Shown here: one piece after another, positions 49,681 through 61,463 of the stretch
Layout: each line of letters opens with the position of its first letter
How positions within the stretch are numbered: position 1 is the stretch's first letter
The notes under the pieces: generated by a model
Databases searched by the model: none
What the model was told of the DNA's origin: nothing
What the model saw: the letters and a program-made list of their open reading frames with translations, nothing else
Source: Pithys albifrons albifrons
Lineage: Eukaryota; Chordata; Aves; Passeriformes; Thamnophilidae
Length of the DNA stretch: 64,000 bases
NCBI RefSeq assembly: GCF_047495875.1
Contig: NC_092464.1
Span: 27,064,865-27,128,864, forward strand
Reading direction: 5' to 3'
Position numbers and translations under genes: made by a program

Positions 49681-52600
49681 GTGATAGAAAGACATTAAAC
49701 TTAAACTGTTAGAAATATTAACCCTCTAAAAATCTACAACTACTGTGTTCCTAAAATCTACAAAATGTGAAAATCAGAACAAAACCCCTTCGGCTACACC
49801 ACAATATCCTCTCATATTCCTGTAATCTGGGGTATATAACTTCTGATTCCTTCTATTACAGAAAAAAATCAAAACTTTTCTGCTTTCTGGAAGAATCCAG
49901 AAAACAGGAAATGGATGTATGGAATGAAAACCTCATAGAGATCCAGAAGACTAAGAGCATAAAGAAGTATTTGAGTCATATTTTTAGATTAGACATTTTA
50001 AATGCTTCTAAAAATATTTGCTCCTCCTGGAAACCAAAGGGTTATCTGTCCAGAAACGGAGGCAACCGAACCCAGTAATTTTTAATGTTTTGCATTTTTC
50101 TTTTGTGCTTTCTTCTGCCTTTCCATTTTTCTCTCTGTCTGTTTTTACTTTTTCCCACTAGGAAAATATCATCATGATCCAGTTGACAATATTTCATGGA
50201 AGAAGTTGCAAACCAGTTGAAATAATCAGTTCTGATTTTTCTTACTCCATGTATTCATTTGCTTTGATATCTGAATGATAAGATGAAATTAATCAGGGCA
50301 CACATAGGTGCTCTATATACAAAATTTATAGTGAGAAATTTGAGATGAGTTGTTCTTGGGATATGTCATACCTGCTGCATCATCTGATACATCAAAAAAA
50401 ATCAAGCCATAGCTTATGCATAACACATAATGGTGGTAATTATACATTGAGTTTTACATAGGCTCATATGGATAAGAATTTAATAAATGTGAAATCCACC
50501 AAGGTGATAAATTGAGAAAGTTTCGTAAGGGTAGACTTCCTCTTTGATCTGCAAACACAAAATCAAAATGAGCACATTAGGAAGCATAGCTTTCAAGTAA
50601 ATTGCTTCTCTGATAGCAGGTCTGTACTTATACTTCATAGGGAAAAAAACTAAATTTAATATTAAAGCAAATGCTCTCTTCTTGAATATTTATATGGCTT
50701 ATTTTACCATTCTGCTATCACTGCTGGTGTCAGAGAATTGGGCAACTCAGAATGCTGTAATATTTGTCCTATAAAATAGAGGTCATTTTATCTAAAAGCT
50801 TGCTGCCCAAGAATACCAAAGCAGTACAGTCAGGCCCTTTTTTACAGAGCAATGAGATAGAGATTATTCAGCCACTTAGACCAAAACAGACTTTCTGAAA
50901 GCAGCAGTTTGCATTTTTGCTCTAGAATTTACTTGCAGTATAAAGGTTCAATAACTCATTGAAAATTACTGTGTTTTTTCCCTTTGGCTTGGGAAGCAGC
51001 TATTGTCTCCTGTTCTTGAACTTCTCAGAAATGCAAGTAAAAGGACACTCATCAACTCTTACTTTACTTTTATCTGCTCTTCGGTTTTGATAAATATACT
51101 CCATAAAATTGCCAGATAGTGCAAATAAAAGTTTATATTCATTTACCAGCCTCAATATTAAAATTCCAGTGATACATCACCTACTTTACCTTTTTTTAAA
51201 CAAACTCTGTGCAATGTGTCCACTTCTACAATATAAACTGATATATACAGATCATGTAATGCTCAAGTTTTTATTAAAATATTCTAACAAAGACATTTTA
51301 TTGCCCATCTAGCACTGACCTTTTAAGAAGGATCTGATTGTTTTAGACAAAAAAATTTAAATCAATTGCTCTTTACAGTTTTTGTTGTAATTTCTTTAGA
51401 AATTTTCCATTTTCAAGTTAAAATCGAAGTAAGTGGATTCTGTGTACTCAAATTCTTTTCTCGCACCAGAAACAGCCAGACTAACTTTTCACACAGCAGG
51501 AAGGCCCAAACCATTCATGCAGCAGTTTTCAGAGGTTTCATGATGAGAAGAATTTGAGAACTCTCAAACGCGGGTACTACAAGCTCATCTCATCCCATCC
51601 TCAGAACCACGGACAGTGAAAAAGGAAAAAGTGGGAAAACATTTAAGAAACCTGATCAATGAAGGAGATGGAGCTACTACTTTGGTAAGATAGAAGTGAA
51701 TTTGGGAAGAGAAGAGTTGAGGTTGCAGCTTAATTTTGACTTGCCAAACATTTATGTGGCCAACTTGAAAAATGTGCTTGAAAACTTTGATTGACAATGA
51801 TGATAACCTAAACCTTCCTTCTGTTGTCTCTTCCAAGAGGGGTAAACTCACTTTATATTTGCCTGTAAGTACTTTGTCAAGATTTTTTTTTTCATTCCAC
51901 TGATGTTCCTAGTTTATTTTTTATGTTAGACTAAACTCTGCATAATGACTGCTGAACCCAGGCAGAATCTTAAGTGTGAGATGTGATTACATATCTAGTC
52001 CCTAGTCTCATAACAAACTCAGTCTCTGCTCTCGCTACAGTTTCCCCACTTCCTACATCTCTGTCCTACTCTCTGTTATTTTTTTTACAGTTCTCCAGGA
52101 CATTCTCCCAGGTATGTATTCTCAGTACCTCAGTAGCTAGGGAAAATGCATGCACTAAGAACTACAGAGACTACCTGTCTCTGTATGTAAAAGTCAAAAT
52201 GTTGAAAATCCACTGTCCTCTTCTGATACCCAGTCATAGTAATTTTCATAGGTCATGCTATAACCATGCCACACTGTAGTGAATAGAAAATAGCATGCCA
52301 TAAAGAACATCAGTATTTTCGCCTCCTAAAAACTTTTATCAAAGTCCCAATGAACAGTTGAACTTCAGATTAGACATTTTAGAATTTGAAGTGACTAGGA
52401 TGCTAAATAACTTTGGAATACAGCATATTCCTCTGCCCACAACAAAGTTTACTATTTCAAAGACAAATTTGAGAAGAAAGAGAGTTGTCAAGAAAATACA
52501 TTCGTCTCAGTGAATATCACCAGATGACAAAGTTCAGGACATCTGTACTGAATTCCAAAGATAATACAGTTTAGCACTGTGCTCTTCTACTTGGGAAGAG

Positions 52601-53474
52601 AACTGAAAGTAAAATTACGAAAAAAAATTCCACAAGGAAGGTATAATTGGAAGTGCTGATATTTAAACACTGGAGAAAACTGAAGTCATTGTTTTCACAC
52701 ATTCTGCTAATGCTGGATAGCATCTTGCACTGTGTTGAATGAAGCACAGTTGTTTGCCTGTAATTAAAAAAAAAGATTAATATGTTCTTATCAAAAAGTC
52801 TATTTGAATAATAATAAAGTTGACTGCCAATCTCATTTTTCTTCCATGGATTAGCAATCTTCTAGAACTATTTGGAAAATAAAAACTGGATTTTTTAATA
52901 GGTATTACTATTGTCAAAAAATTAGGTACAGTATTTATTCAGGCCTGAAATTGCCAGACATGTATATGTTCTTTCTCAGTTATTTACATATACTTAACAC
53001 AACAGCAAAAGTTTTAATTCATGAGTAAACCTATCTATATTAGAATAAAGATGCCTAATTTTCAGAAGATGCAAAATCTTCATTAAAGCTAACACCATGG
53101 ATATTTACCTGCTTGACAGAGAGACTGCATGAATATTTTCAACCATTTTCTGTAGCAAAGATGAGATGAATTTCATGTCACAGCAGAGTCTGAAATACCA
53201 AGCATAACTCCTGCAGTTAAGGACACATTTTGTCATGCTGAATTTGGCATACAACAGCTTTCTGATTTTCGATGGGCAAAGAAGAACTGTTTAGTCATCA
53301 TGACAAAAGGAAGATTTCAGTTCTGGTTTGATCAGAATATCAAGAGACCCCTTAGAATTTAGGTTTATATGACCTCAACCTGAGGCTTAGGCTTAGAAAT
53401 TAATTTCATAACAAATTATTTCTTCTTGAACCATCAATTCAGTAATAATTCTAGACTATCATTTTCTGAGGAAA
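49681..53474. other. AT-rich unique sequence, no gene recognised
   Basis: A 103-codon plus-strand frame (49767-50078) contains a charged stretch with EESRKQEMDVWNENLIEIQK, but its ends lack convincing splice sites and no family is recognised. A good acceptor (TTTTTCCCACTAG) at about 50160 is followed by an open frame that soon stops. Nothing else can be supported. Confidence 0.45.
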
Positions 53475-54029
53475 TATCCTGATTTCAGCTAGAATAGAGT
53501 TACTTTTCTTAATAGTAGCTGGATTTAGGGTGAGAACAGTGTTGATAACACACTGATGTTTGATCAGTGCTTACACAGTCAAAAGCTTTTCTTCTCCTCC
53601 CTGCACCAGCAAGTGGGGTGGTGGTGAACAAGGAGGTGAGAGGAGGCACAACCAGGACAGCTGACCCAAGGGATATTTCATACCATATGTCATTGTGACA
53701 AACATTTAAATTAGGGGGAACGTTTGCCTGGGAACCACTGCTGAGGAACAGGCTGCACATCAGTTTATTGATGGAGAGCAGTCGTTTTTCATTTGCATCA
53801 CGCATCTTTCCTGGGTTTTATTTCTCTCTTTTTGTGATTTTACTTTTCATTAAATGTTTATTATTGGTAGTAATATTAACAATCACAATTGCAATTATTA
53901 AACCGCTCTTATCTCCACCAATAAGTTTTCTTAGTTTTACTCTTCCAGTTCTCTTCCCAATCCCACCATGAAGGCACTGAGCGAGTGGTTGTGTGGCCCT
54001 TACTTGTCAGCTGGAGTTAAACCATGACA
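53475..54029 (+). mobile_element. Degraded solo LTR of an avian endogenous retrovirus
   Basis: The order of blocks matches a common avian LTR: AGCTAGAATAGAGTTA, TTCTTAATAGTAGCTGG, GAACAGTGTTGATAACACA, CAGTGCTTACACAGTCAA and GGACAGCTGACCCAAGGGAT with TACCATATG. Downstream are ATTATTAAACCG as poly(A) signal, TTTTACTCTTCCAGTTCTC, and GTTAAACCATGACA at the end. Orientation is therefore plus. The left end has lost its TG and the flanks show no clear target duplication. Many substitutions and small deletions make it older than the LTR at 33 kb. Family recognition is from memory. Confidence 0.75.
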
Positions 54030-56952
54030 GAAGATAATCAGAATCAATCAATATCTAAAGCTTTCAGAATGGTAATTAATTTGATTCTTGCCCCTTCTTT
54101 TGCAAGTATCTTTGCAAATTTTGTATCCAAACAATTCGGTTCTATTTTTGTAGTTCTATTTCTTGACTATTTTGAATTTTATCTTTTGGGTTTTGCTAAT
54201 GAAAAAGTTAAGCAAGGTGATATTAGCAAACTCTAGATCTGTAATCTGAGATAGAACTGGAAAGAGGTTCTGTCAACATCCAAAGAGATACTTTTCATTT
54301 ATTTAAAAGTATCTTAAACATCTGTGAAATGGGTATTTGATAGTATCATGACAGCAGCAATTGTGAAGATAGCTTTCACATCCACTTCCACATCCCACTG
54401 GCCATTCCTATGTTTGCTAAGACTCACAAGTCAGAATTTGGTATGATTTTTGTAGCTTACAACTCTGATAGGTATTAGGAGAGATGCTGTCTGATAAGTG
54501 AGTAACTGATTGTTAGAAATGTGGGATTTTCTTCCTTTTCTCTGTATTACAAACCCTCCATAAGTATTTTACACCTTACATTTGATCGAAGCTTTTACAA
54601 TGAGTCATGAGGTAATTTATTTATATTGTATTCCCTAGTGCTGAAAGTTCAAGTAAATATGTGATAAAATTAATTTAAGCCTAGTACACAAAATAGTCAC
54701 TTTAATGTCCTTCTGCATTGTTAATTTTAAGATTTTTTACATAATTTCAGGAGATAGCAAATTATTCCTCAGCAAAAGTCAGATCTGTTTAAATATTGTC
54801 CATCTTCAGACCTCACTGTGACATAGTTTTTCTAGTAGTTGTGGCTTATAAAATGTTTTCAGTTCTATCAAGAACAGGTTACAGTTGTTAAAATATTTCT
54901 TAATATTCTTGATATAATTCTTAATTCTAACAGTTTTCACTCCAAGAGATTCATGGATGATTGTTTAATGCAAACTCTTTTTCTTACATTTGCCTTGTCT
55001 AGGAGCAGAATAATTTCATAACACCAGTCACTGGTATTCAACATCTCTGTATTCGAGTAAGAAATAAAAAATATACATGGAAAAATTGGTAAGAAGTACT
55101 GAGGGATTTGTGGGGTGTTTTTTTGTTTTGTTTTGGGGGTTTTTTCATAGTCTTTCATTTTATTAGGTCAGATGTAAAATATCTTAGAAGAAATTTGTCG
55201 TCCTTCAGGAAGCAGCAAAGAGATTACTTTATCTAATAAATATTTGTACTTTAGCTTCACAGAGTATAAACTTAATGAGCAGGTAATTTTAAGGTTTTTA
55301 AGGGAAAATGGTAAGGAGCCAAATTCATAGACGACACTATCCTGCTTAATTTCATGGAGTAGTGAGGAATCTCATTCAGTCAAGAAAATCCCAAAGAATG
55401 GTTATGTTTAAGTTAAGCACACACTTAAGTGTTCTGCTGGAAAAGAGAAAGAATGCTCAGTAATAGGTAGGACTGAAGCTTTAATGGGTAATTCCAGATA
55501 AATTAATCTGTCAGTGAAAATGGGTCAGATTAGTTTCTGGAGTCTAAGTGTTTGTTTTCTACTGCTCCATTGCCTTGTTCTCTCTCAGAGGAGGGTTGAG
55601 GAGATTTATTTGAGCTTCTCTTCAAAATACCAAGTTGCAACTGAGCAACTGAGCATTGCATTTCCTCAAAGGTTGCAATCACTGTCTCTATAGAAAACAG
55701 AAATACTTGTCTGGAGCATTTGCAATTCAACTTATACCAGCCTATGCTTCCTTACCAAGAGCCATTCAGATGAGGATACCACTATGTACTGGAGAATGAA
55801 CTTAGGTTTAATTACTTTCTTCTCTTCCAAGACTTTTTTACTGTGTCAAATATGAGTGATTATTGAATCAATCTCACAATATTTAGTCTGATGATGTGTA
55901 ATTACTTAATTTAATCTAGTAGTTTATCACAGTGGAAAGTTCCCTATACTATAAGAAAATTCATTCACTAATCTTTTCATGTATCAGTAGAGAGACTGAT
56001 ATATAGTCTCAAATCAAGAGTCCAGCTTGACAACAACTCACTTTTCATTGACATATGTCCTCATAAGCTCAGAGGAACCATTTGAGAATACCTGTAATAA
56101 GCTGCCATCTGTCCATAAAGCAGAAAATACCTTCTTTGTTTAATGTCAATTTAAAGACAGGCTCAAACTCCATGTGCTCACATGACCTCTGTCAATGAAA
56201 TAGGAGGTGATGAAAAAAATATCATGTATTGTGAAGAGTTGCTGTTAAAATGTAAATCCCCCTCTATCTGATGATGCCTCTGTGGTACTAAACACTCTGC
56301 TTCTTATTCTGACATGTGTATAAATCCACTTCTTTATAGGTATCACGCTTTCCTGAGCATCAGGATGAGAAATAACCTCCATGAAGCTGGATAAACTAAA
56401 CTATTAGAATAGTGTGTGGAGATTGGCTTTTTCAGCTCTCTCAGTGTTAGTGAGCTCTTAGTCTGAAATGTATTTGGCCTAAAACCAACTTGTTACAGAA
56501 AGCTTCCTGGCTAATTCAGTAGCTATAAAGCTAGTTAATTTTTGCCAGAACACAATTATTTACGAAATAAAGCACAGTCTATTAAACACCTTCAGATAGC
56601 TACAGCCAAGTACAGCCATTTTGCATTTGGAGCTGAAGATGGAGAAAATTGCACAAGGGATTAGATCTGTGTTTTCTTAAATGGCTTTCAACAAAGACAG
56701 TGTTCTCACAATAAAATTCCTGTTGGAAAACTCCTATTCAATTTCCTGTCACATCAGCCATTCACTATCATATTACACAAAGCAGTGTTACACACCGAGA
56801 TGGATGTAGCTCAATGTGCTTTGTCACATCACAATATTTAAGCCAAGGAAATTTAAGAAAAGAGAGGTGGTCAGTGAAATCTGTTCACATTTTATCAAAA
56901 AAGGATTTTATGTTCTTTTTTATCAAGGAGCAAGTGAAGTTTATACATTTAA
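54030..56952. other. AT-rich unique sequence, no gene recognised
   Basis: No recognisable exon, RNA gene or interspersed repeat apart from a T/G tract at 55.11 kb. The part from about 56560 to 56860 is non-repetitive and less AT-rich, and might be conserved non-coding DNA. Confidence 0.5.
55108..55147. repeat. T/G-rich low-complexity tract
   Basis: TGGGGTG, T7G, TTTTG units and GGGGGTTTTTT. It is the same type as the tracts at 16.54 and 26.55 kb. Confidence 0.85.
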
Positions 56953-58252
56953 ATTCATAGAATCATAGAACATAGAATCATAGAATAGATTGGGTTGGAA
57001 AAGACCTCCAAGATCATCAAGTCCAACCCTTGGTCCAACTCTAGTCCATTTACTAGTTCATGGCACTCAGTGCCACATCCAATCTGCGTTTAAAAATCTC
57101 TAGGGATGGTGAATCCATCACCTCTCTGGGCAGCCCATTTCAATGCCTGATTACTCTCTCTATAAAGAATTTTTTTCTGATCTCCAACTTAAATTTCCCC
57201 TGGCAGAACTTAAGCCCGTGCCCCCTTGTCCTATTGCTGAGTGCCTGGGAGAAGAGACCAACCCCCACCTGGCTAGAACTTCCCTTCAAATAGTTCTAGA
57301 CAGCGATGAGGTCACCTCTGAGCCTCCTCTTCTCCAGGCTAAACAACCCCAGCTCCCTCAGCCTCTCCCCATAGGGCTTGTGCTCCAGTCCCTTCACCAG
57401 CCTTGTTGCTCTTCTCTGGACCCGATCCAGCACCTCAATATCCTTTCTGAACTGAGGGGCCCAGAACTGAACACAGTACTCAAGGTGTGGCCTCACCAAT
57501 GCAGAGTAGAGGGGAAGGATCACTTCCCTGGTCCTGCTGGCCACGCTATTTTTGATACAGGACAGGATCCCATTGGCCTTCTTGGCCACCTGGGCACACT
57601 GTTGGCTCATGTTGAGCTTCCTGTCAATTAGTACTCCAAGGTCCCTTTCTGCCTGGCTGCTCTCCAGCCACTCTGTGCCCAGCCTGTAGCGCTGCAGGGG
57701 GTTGTTGTGGCCAAAGTGCAGGACCCGGCACTTGGCCTTATTGAACTTCATCCCATTGGAATCAGCCCATCTCTCAAGTCTATCCAGAACTCTCTGCAGA
57801 GCCCTCCTGCCTTCCAGCAAGTTGACACTCCCTCCCAGCTTGGTGTCATCAGCAAATTTGCTGATGATGGACTCAATCCCCTCATCTAAATCATCAATAA
57901 AGATGTTAAACAGGACTGGACCCAACACAGACCCCTGGGGAACACCACTGGTGACTGGCCACCAGCTGGATGAAGCTCCATTCACCAGCACTCTCTGGGC
58001 CCGACCCTCCAGCCAGCTCTTAATCCAGAAGAGATTACACTTGTCCAGGCCATGGGCTACCAGCTTTTCCAGGAGTATGTTATGGGACACAGTGTCAAAG
58101 GCCTTGCTGAAGTCCAGATAGACCACATCCACAGCCTTCCCCTCATCCACCAGGTGGGTCACCTGATTGTAAAAAGAGATCAGGTTGGTCATACAGGACC
58201 TGCCGATCCTGAACCCATGCTGGCTGGGTCTAACCTTGTCCACCCTGAAGGT
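56953..58252 (-). mobile_element. CR1 LINE, young 5'-truncated copy with open reverse transcriptase
   Basis: The minus-strand copy has its 3' end at 56953-56995, where several ATAGAATC-type terminal units stand before AGATTGGGTTGGAAAAGACC. Its 5' truncation point is at about 58252 (CACCTTCAGGGTGGACAAGG read on minus). It is the close relative of the copy at 38.8 kb: the translated domains differ at about 15 of some 310 residues. No target duplication is evident, as usual for CR1. Confidence 0.97.
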
Positions 58253-58276
58253 GGACTTATAAATGTCAAAATCCAT
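57296..58276 (-). CDS. CR1 ORF2 fragment: reverse transcriptase domain
   Basis: A 326-codon open frame. The first 10-14 residues come from flanking DNA at the truncation point, and CR1 homology starts at RPSQHGF (residues 15-21). Blocks seen are [20 protein letters not shown] (from 53), [20 protein letters not shown] (from 110), the catalytic FADD (141-144) and [20 protein letters not shown]. The frame ends at TAG (57298-57296), the same site as in the 38.8 kb copy. Past it, homology continues in frame until a second stop where TGG has become TGA (57142-57140). The endonuclease region is missing, so the copy should be immobile. Confidence 0.95.
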   Translation of the reverse strand: MDFDIYKSTFRVDKVRPSQHGFRIGRSCMTNLISFYNQVTHLVDEGKAVDVVYLDFSKAFDTVSHNILLEKLVAHGLDKCNLFWIKSWLEGRAQRVLVNGASSSWWPVTSGVPQGSVLGPVLFNIFIDDLDEGIESIISKFADDTKLGGSVNLLEGRRALQRVLDRLERWADSNGMKFNKAKCRVLHFGHNNPLQRYRLGTEWLESSQAERDLGVLIDRKLNMSQQCAQVAKKANGILSCIKNSVASRTREVILPLYSALVRPHLEYCVQFWAPQFRKDIEVLDRVQRRATRLVKGLEHKPYGERLRELGLFSLEKRRLRGDLIAV

Positions 58277-59784
58277 GAAAATAAAACCAAAAGAAACAAG
58301 AAATACCTGTAGTTAGAGTTCCGTTTTTTATCCCAATCACTACAGTAAGATAGAATGTTTGTTTTCAAAATGTCTACTCCCAAAGTTCATATATCATATA
58401 TCTATAGGGAAATACTCGGTATTGTGCTAAAAATCCTCTAAACCAAGGGCAGAAAGAGGTGTGCGAGGATGCATTTTTCTTGCTCAAATTAGCGCTTAAT
58501 TTTACATTAGAATATTAACAGAATTAAGGAGATGCTGTTTTTCAAATTTGCTCTTCCTTATAATGCTAATGGCAATGCCTCATCCTCCTGCAAGAGGCTT
58601 CCACTGGACAGAAGCTGGAATCAGCATTTAGTCTTGTAGATGACTTCCTCAAGGTGCTGCAGCTCTTAGGCTCATGCACTCTCTGTCATGCATTATTTCA
58701 AATCTCTGACCCTGTGATTGATTACCTTGACCCCTGTTCTGTTGGTCACTAAATGGCACTGTAATGTGAATTTATGGGAGGCTGATTTAAAATCAAAAAG
58801 GAAAAGAAGATAAAAGGTGTTCAGTGCTTTATTGGAGGGCTCTGATTTTCAGAGGCCACTGAATGCTCACACTTCATCTATTCTTTTACCATTCTGAGGA
58901 AAACAGGCAAAACACCAAAACTTAAACTCATATCAGCAAATTTCCATGGGTAATTTTATTATTGCTACTAATATTTTTGTATTTGACTGTTTATAGCCCA
59001 GCTGAAATTTTTCTTTCCTTTCCTGTCTCCTAAGCAACACAAGCAAATTGATTTGATTTCACACTTTTTTTTTTTCCTTCCAGTTGTGACTATCTAAATC
59101 GGATGTGTACTAGACTCCTTGGAAGCAAACCTATCTGAGCATTGTCTAGTCAGAGACTAGTAGATCTGTTCAAAGAAGCCGAAAGCGCAGTTTAAATTTC
59201 TCTGAATTTTAACTCTTTGCATCCTGGTTCTCAAATTCTGCTTTGCAGTTTTAAAATAGATTTTTTTCCAGTGTAAATTGCTACATTAATCACTTCAATT
59301 CACTAAAACTGGAATATGGTTAACTTACATATATTCCCCTTGAAAGTCAGTTTTATTTTTACTGAGGAAACACTCTCTCTGACCTGTTAAATTCCATCTA
59401 ATCCATGAGCACTACCATCTTTCACCAGAGACCATTATAAAGACAGTCAGTTATTTTTTTTGCTGGGGGAAAGGTGCAATGCAATGATACGATGAAAGCT
59501 GATAATCCACTCATGTTTACACTTCATATACTTCCCAAAGAGCTCCCTGGAACAAGGGACACATGTGATGATTTGGCAAATGCTTCCTTTCATATGAATT
59601 CCCTGGGTGCATTTGGACCAACCTATCAAAGAATGCAACTGCTATTGATGTCAGTAATTAGATTTGGAGAGAGTAACACCACATGCATGTTTATGGCAAT
59701 CACTGTTAACTCAAATGATGGTCTTTTCCCTTTCTTCCTCTCTCTCGGTTCCCACTTGAATTTCTGCCTGCTGCCACAGCATCT

Positions 59785-59903
59785 GCAAGCAAGGAAGCAA
59801 GGAAGCAAATAAATAAATAATCAATCAATATTGCATCCATCCGTCCATCCATCCATCCATCCATCCATCCATCCATCCATCCATCCATCCATCCATCCAT
59901 CCA
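59785..59903. repeat. Composite microsatellite: GCAAGGAA, AAAT, AATC and (CATC)n
   Basis: GCAAGGAAGCAAGGAAGC leads into AAATAAATAAATAA, then TCAATCAATA, then about 17 CATC units (59834-59903) with one GTCC interruption near the left. A minus-strand frame across it gives a MDGW repeat, which is an artefact of the array. Confidence 0.97.
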
Positions 59904-60505
59904 CAAGCCTGGTCCCTAACAGGTCAATTGCAAAGACAAAAAAGAATTATTGTCAAAATTTGGGTAAGAAAAGGAAGGAGAGTGAACAATGAACTAAACA
60001 TGAAATCAGAGAAAGAAAAGCAGACAATTTTTTCATGGGGAATTTTGAAACAAAAGCAGAATTATTTTAAAGCTGAACAAAATAAAAACAAAGTGTTATA
60101 TTGTAGAACTTATAAAAGCAGATGTTTTAGGAAAGAAATGTGCAGATTTATGAGATATTGGAATATAAAGGAAAGGTATATATGGTTCTTTATATTTTTC
60201 AGTGCTTTGCATCTCTATTTTCATTACTGATAAAAAAGCTTTAAAAATATAAAAAACTCAATTTAAACTCATTTAACATTTGTATTAGTGTAAAACGAAT
60301 GGCTATACTTAGATCTTTTTTCAAACAGACTCCATAATATTTCATAATGATTGATAATAAATATTTTCCCTTCCTCCCCTATATCTGAATAAACTGATGG
60401 CCTTGCTCACAGCTTAAGTTCTACTTCAAGAAAACTTTATATTCGGTTAATTAGAGTTTCTGCATTTGCCATGTATTTTATATGGGTATTTACCATATGC
60501 AAAAT

Positions 60506-60648
60506 CAATAATTTAATTATTTTATTTAATTATTTAATTAAATTATTTAATAATTTTACCTTATAATGTTCAGTATAATATTTTTATAATTTATATAAAT
60601 ATATTTACATAACATTTTATGTTATTTAATAATTTAATTAAATATTTA
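60506..60648. repeat. A/T-only low-complexity block with internal repeats
   Basis: Almost pure A/T built from TTTAATTA-type units. The 14-base word TTATTTAATAATTT occurs exactly at 60543-60556 and again at 60622-60635, and TTTAATTAAAT is self-complementary. It could act as a DNA-unwinding or matrix-attachment-like segment, but this is only compositional. Confidence 0.85.
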
Positions 60649-61390
60649 GAGTGGATATACTATAGAATATTAAGACAAATGCAAAGAGATGTACACATCA
60701 TTCATTATATAGTTCCTTGTTGCTTTGAAATAAAGAAGAAATTTTTCCAGATTTAGTGTTTGCACTTGCACATGTTCTTAGGAATAACTGCTATTTTCAA
60801 TTCCACTTCTAGGCATGATGTAAGTGATGGAAATGTGAGTATACCATCAAATATAGTTCCCTTCTGAGCTAAGGTATGTTTAATTGTAAAAAATTATTTG
60901 TTCTTTTCATCAGCTTGGATTGTATTTTTCATCCTGATCTGCTAACAGTTGAACAATTCTTATAAAATGAACAATTGATCTTGCTGAACTAGAATTAAAC
61001 ATTGAGCTAATTTCCTATATGCCACATAATACACATCAAGTAGTACTGTCTGTCATTCCATACTGACTTGGGTCTTATCAGACCCCTTAGCTAAGCAGAA
61101 AAGGTCTGTCTAATCTTTCTAATAACCCCTTGAATCATGCATTTACTCATAAACAATATGGGGTTAAGTTGTGGAAAAAACCTCTTCTGTAAAATATGTT
61201 TTTTTGCTTTAACAGGTCAGATAATACAACTATCCCTGTAGCCAGTTGTATTCATTAGCTGAGATTTTTGATATTTTAAATTCTACAAGTGACATTTCAG
61301 TCTATTATCTGTATTAGTACATGGAAATCATGAACTTATTTAAAAATATTTTCTCTCTTACTTTGTTTTTGGGGTTTTTTTCTTTGCTAG

Positions 61391-61463
61391 GTTTAAGAGT
61401 CTTGAACAAGAAAATGACCAGCTGCTTAGATTACCACTCCAATCCTCTCATGAATTTTTAAAG
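61391..61463 (+). CDS. Candidate 73-nt coding exon, coiled-coil-like
   Basis: A pyrimidine-rich acceptor (GGGTTTTTTTCTTTGCTAG) precedes 61391, and AAAG|GTAGGG forms the donor after 61463. One frame is open across the segment: one base completes a split codon, then 24 codons end in phase 0. The peptide includes FKSLEQENDQLLRLPLQ, rich in E, Q, K and L in a heptad-like pattern, unlike the F/I/Y-rich translations of the surrounding AT-rich DNA. A coiled-coil protein with very long introns would fit, but I cannot name it. Against it: 24 open codons are expected by chance, and no neighbouring exon is seen in the window. Confidence 0.35.

Larger units (their letters stand above)
58253..61390. other. 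Unique sequence with simple repeats, no gene recognised
   Basis: The part at about 58471-58870 is non-repetitive, less AT-rich, and contains homeodomain-like sites (ATTAGCGCTTAATT, GATTGATTACC). It may be conserved regulatory DNA. A strong acceptor (T11 then CCTTCCAG) at about 59081 is followed by an open frame of 17 codons to TGA, too short to call. The rest is AT-rich with the repeats listed separately. Confidence 0.45.

Noticed and set aside
57143..57631. 162-codon frame antisense to the CR1 reverse transcriptase (also 39489-39977)
   Set aside because: A shadow frame of CR1 coding sequence. The same antisense frame occurs in both copies only because the copies are alike.
59082..59140. Possible terminal exon after a strong T-rich acceptor
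   Set aside because: Only 17 open codons before a stop, and no recognised peptide.
59706..59906. Minus-strand frame with a repeated MDGW peptide
   Set aside because: A direct translation of the (CATC)n microsatellite.
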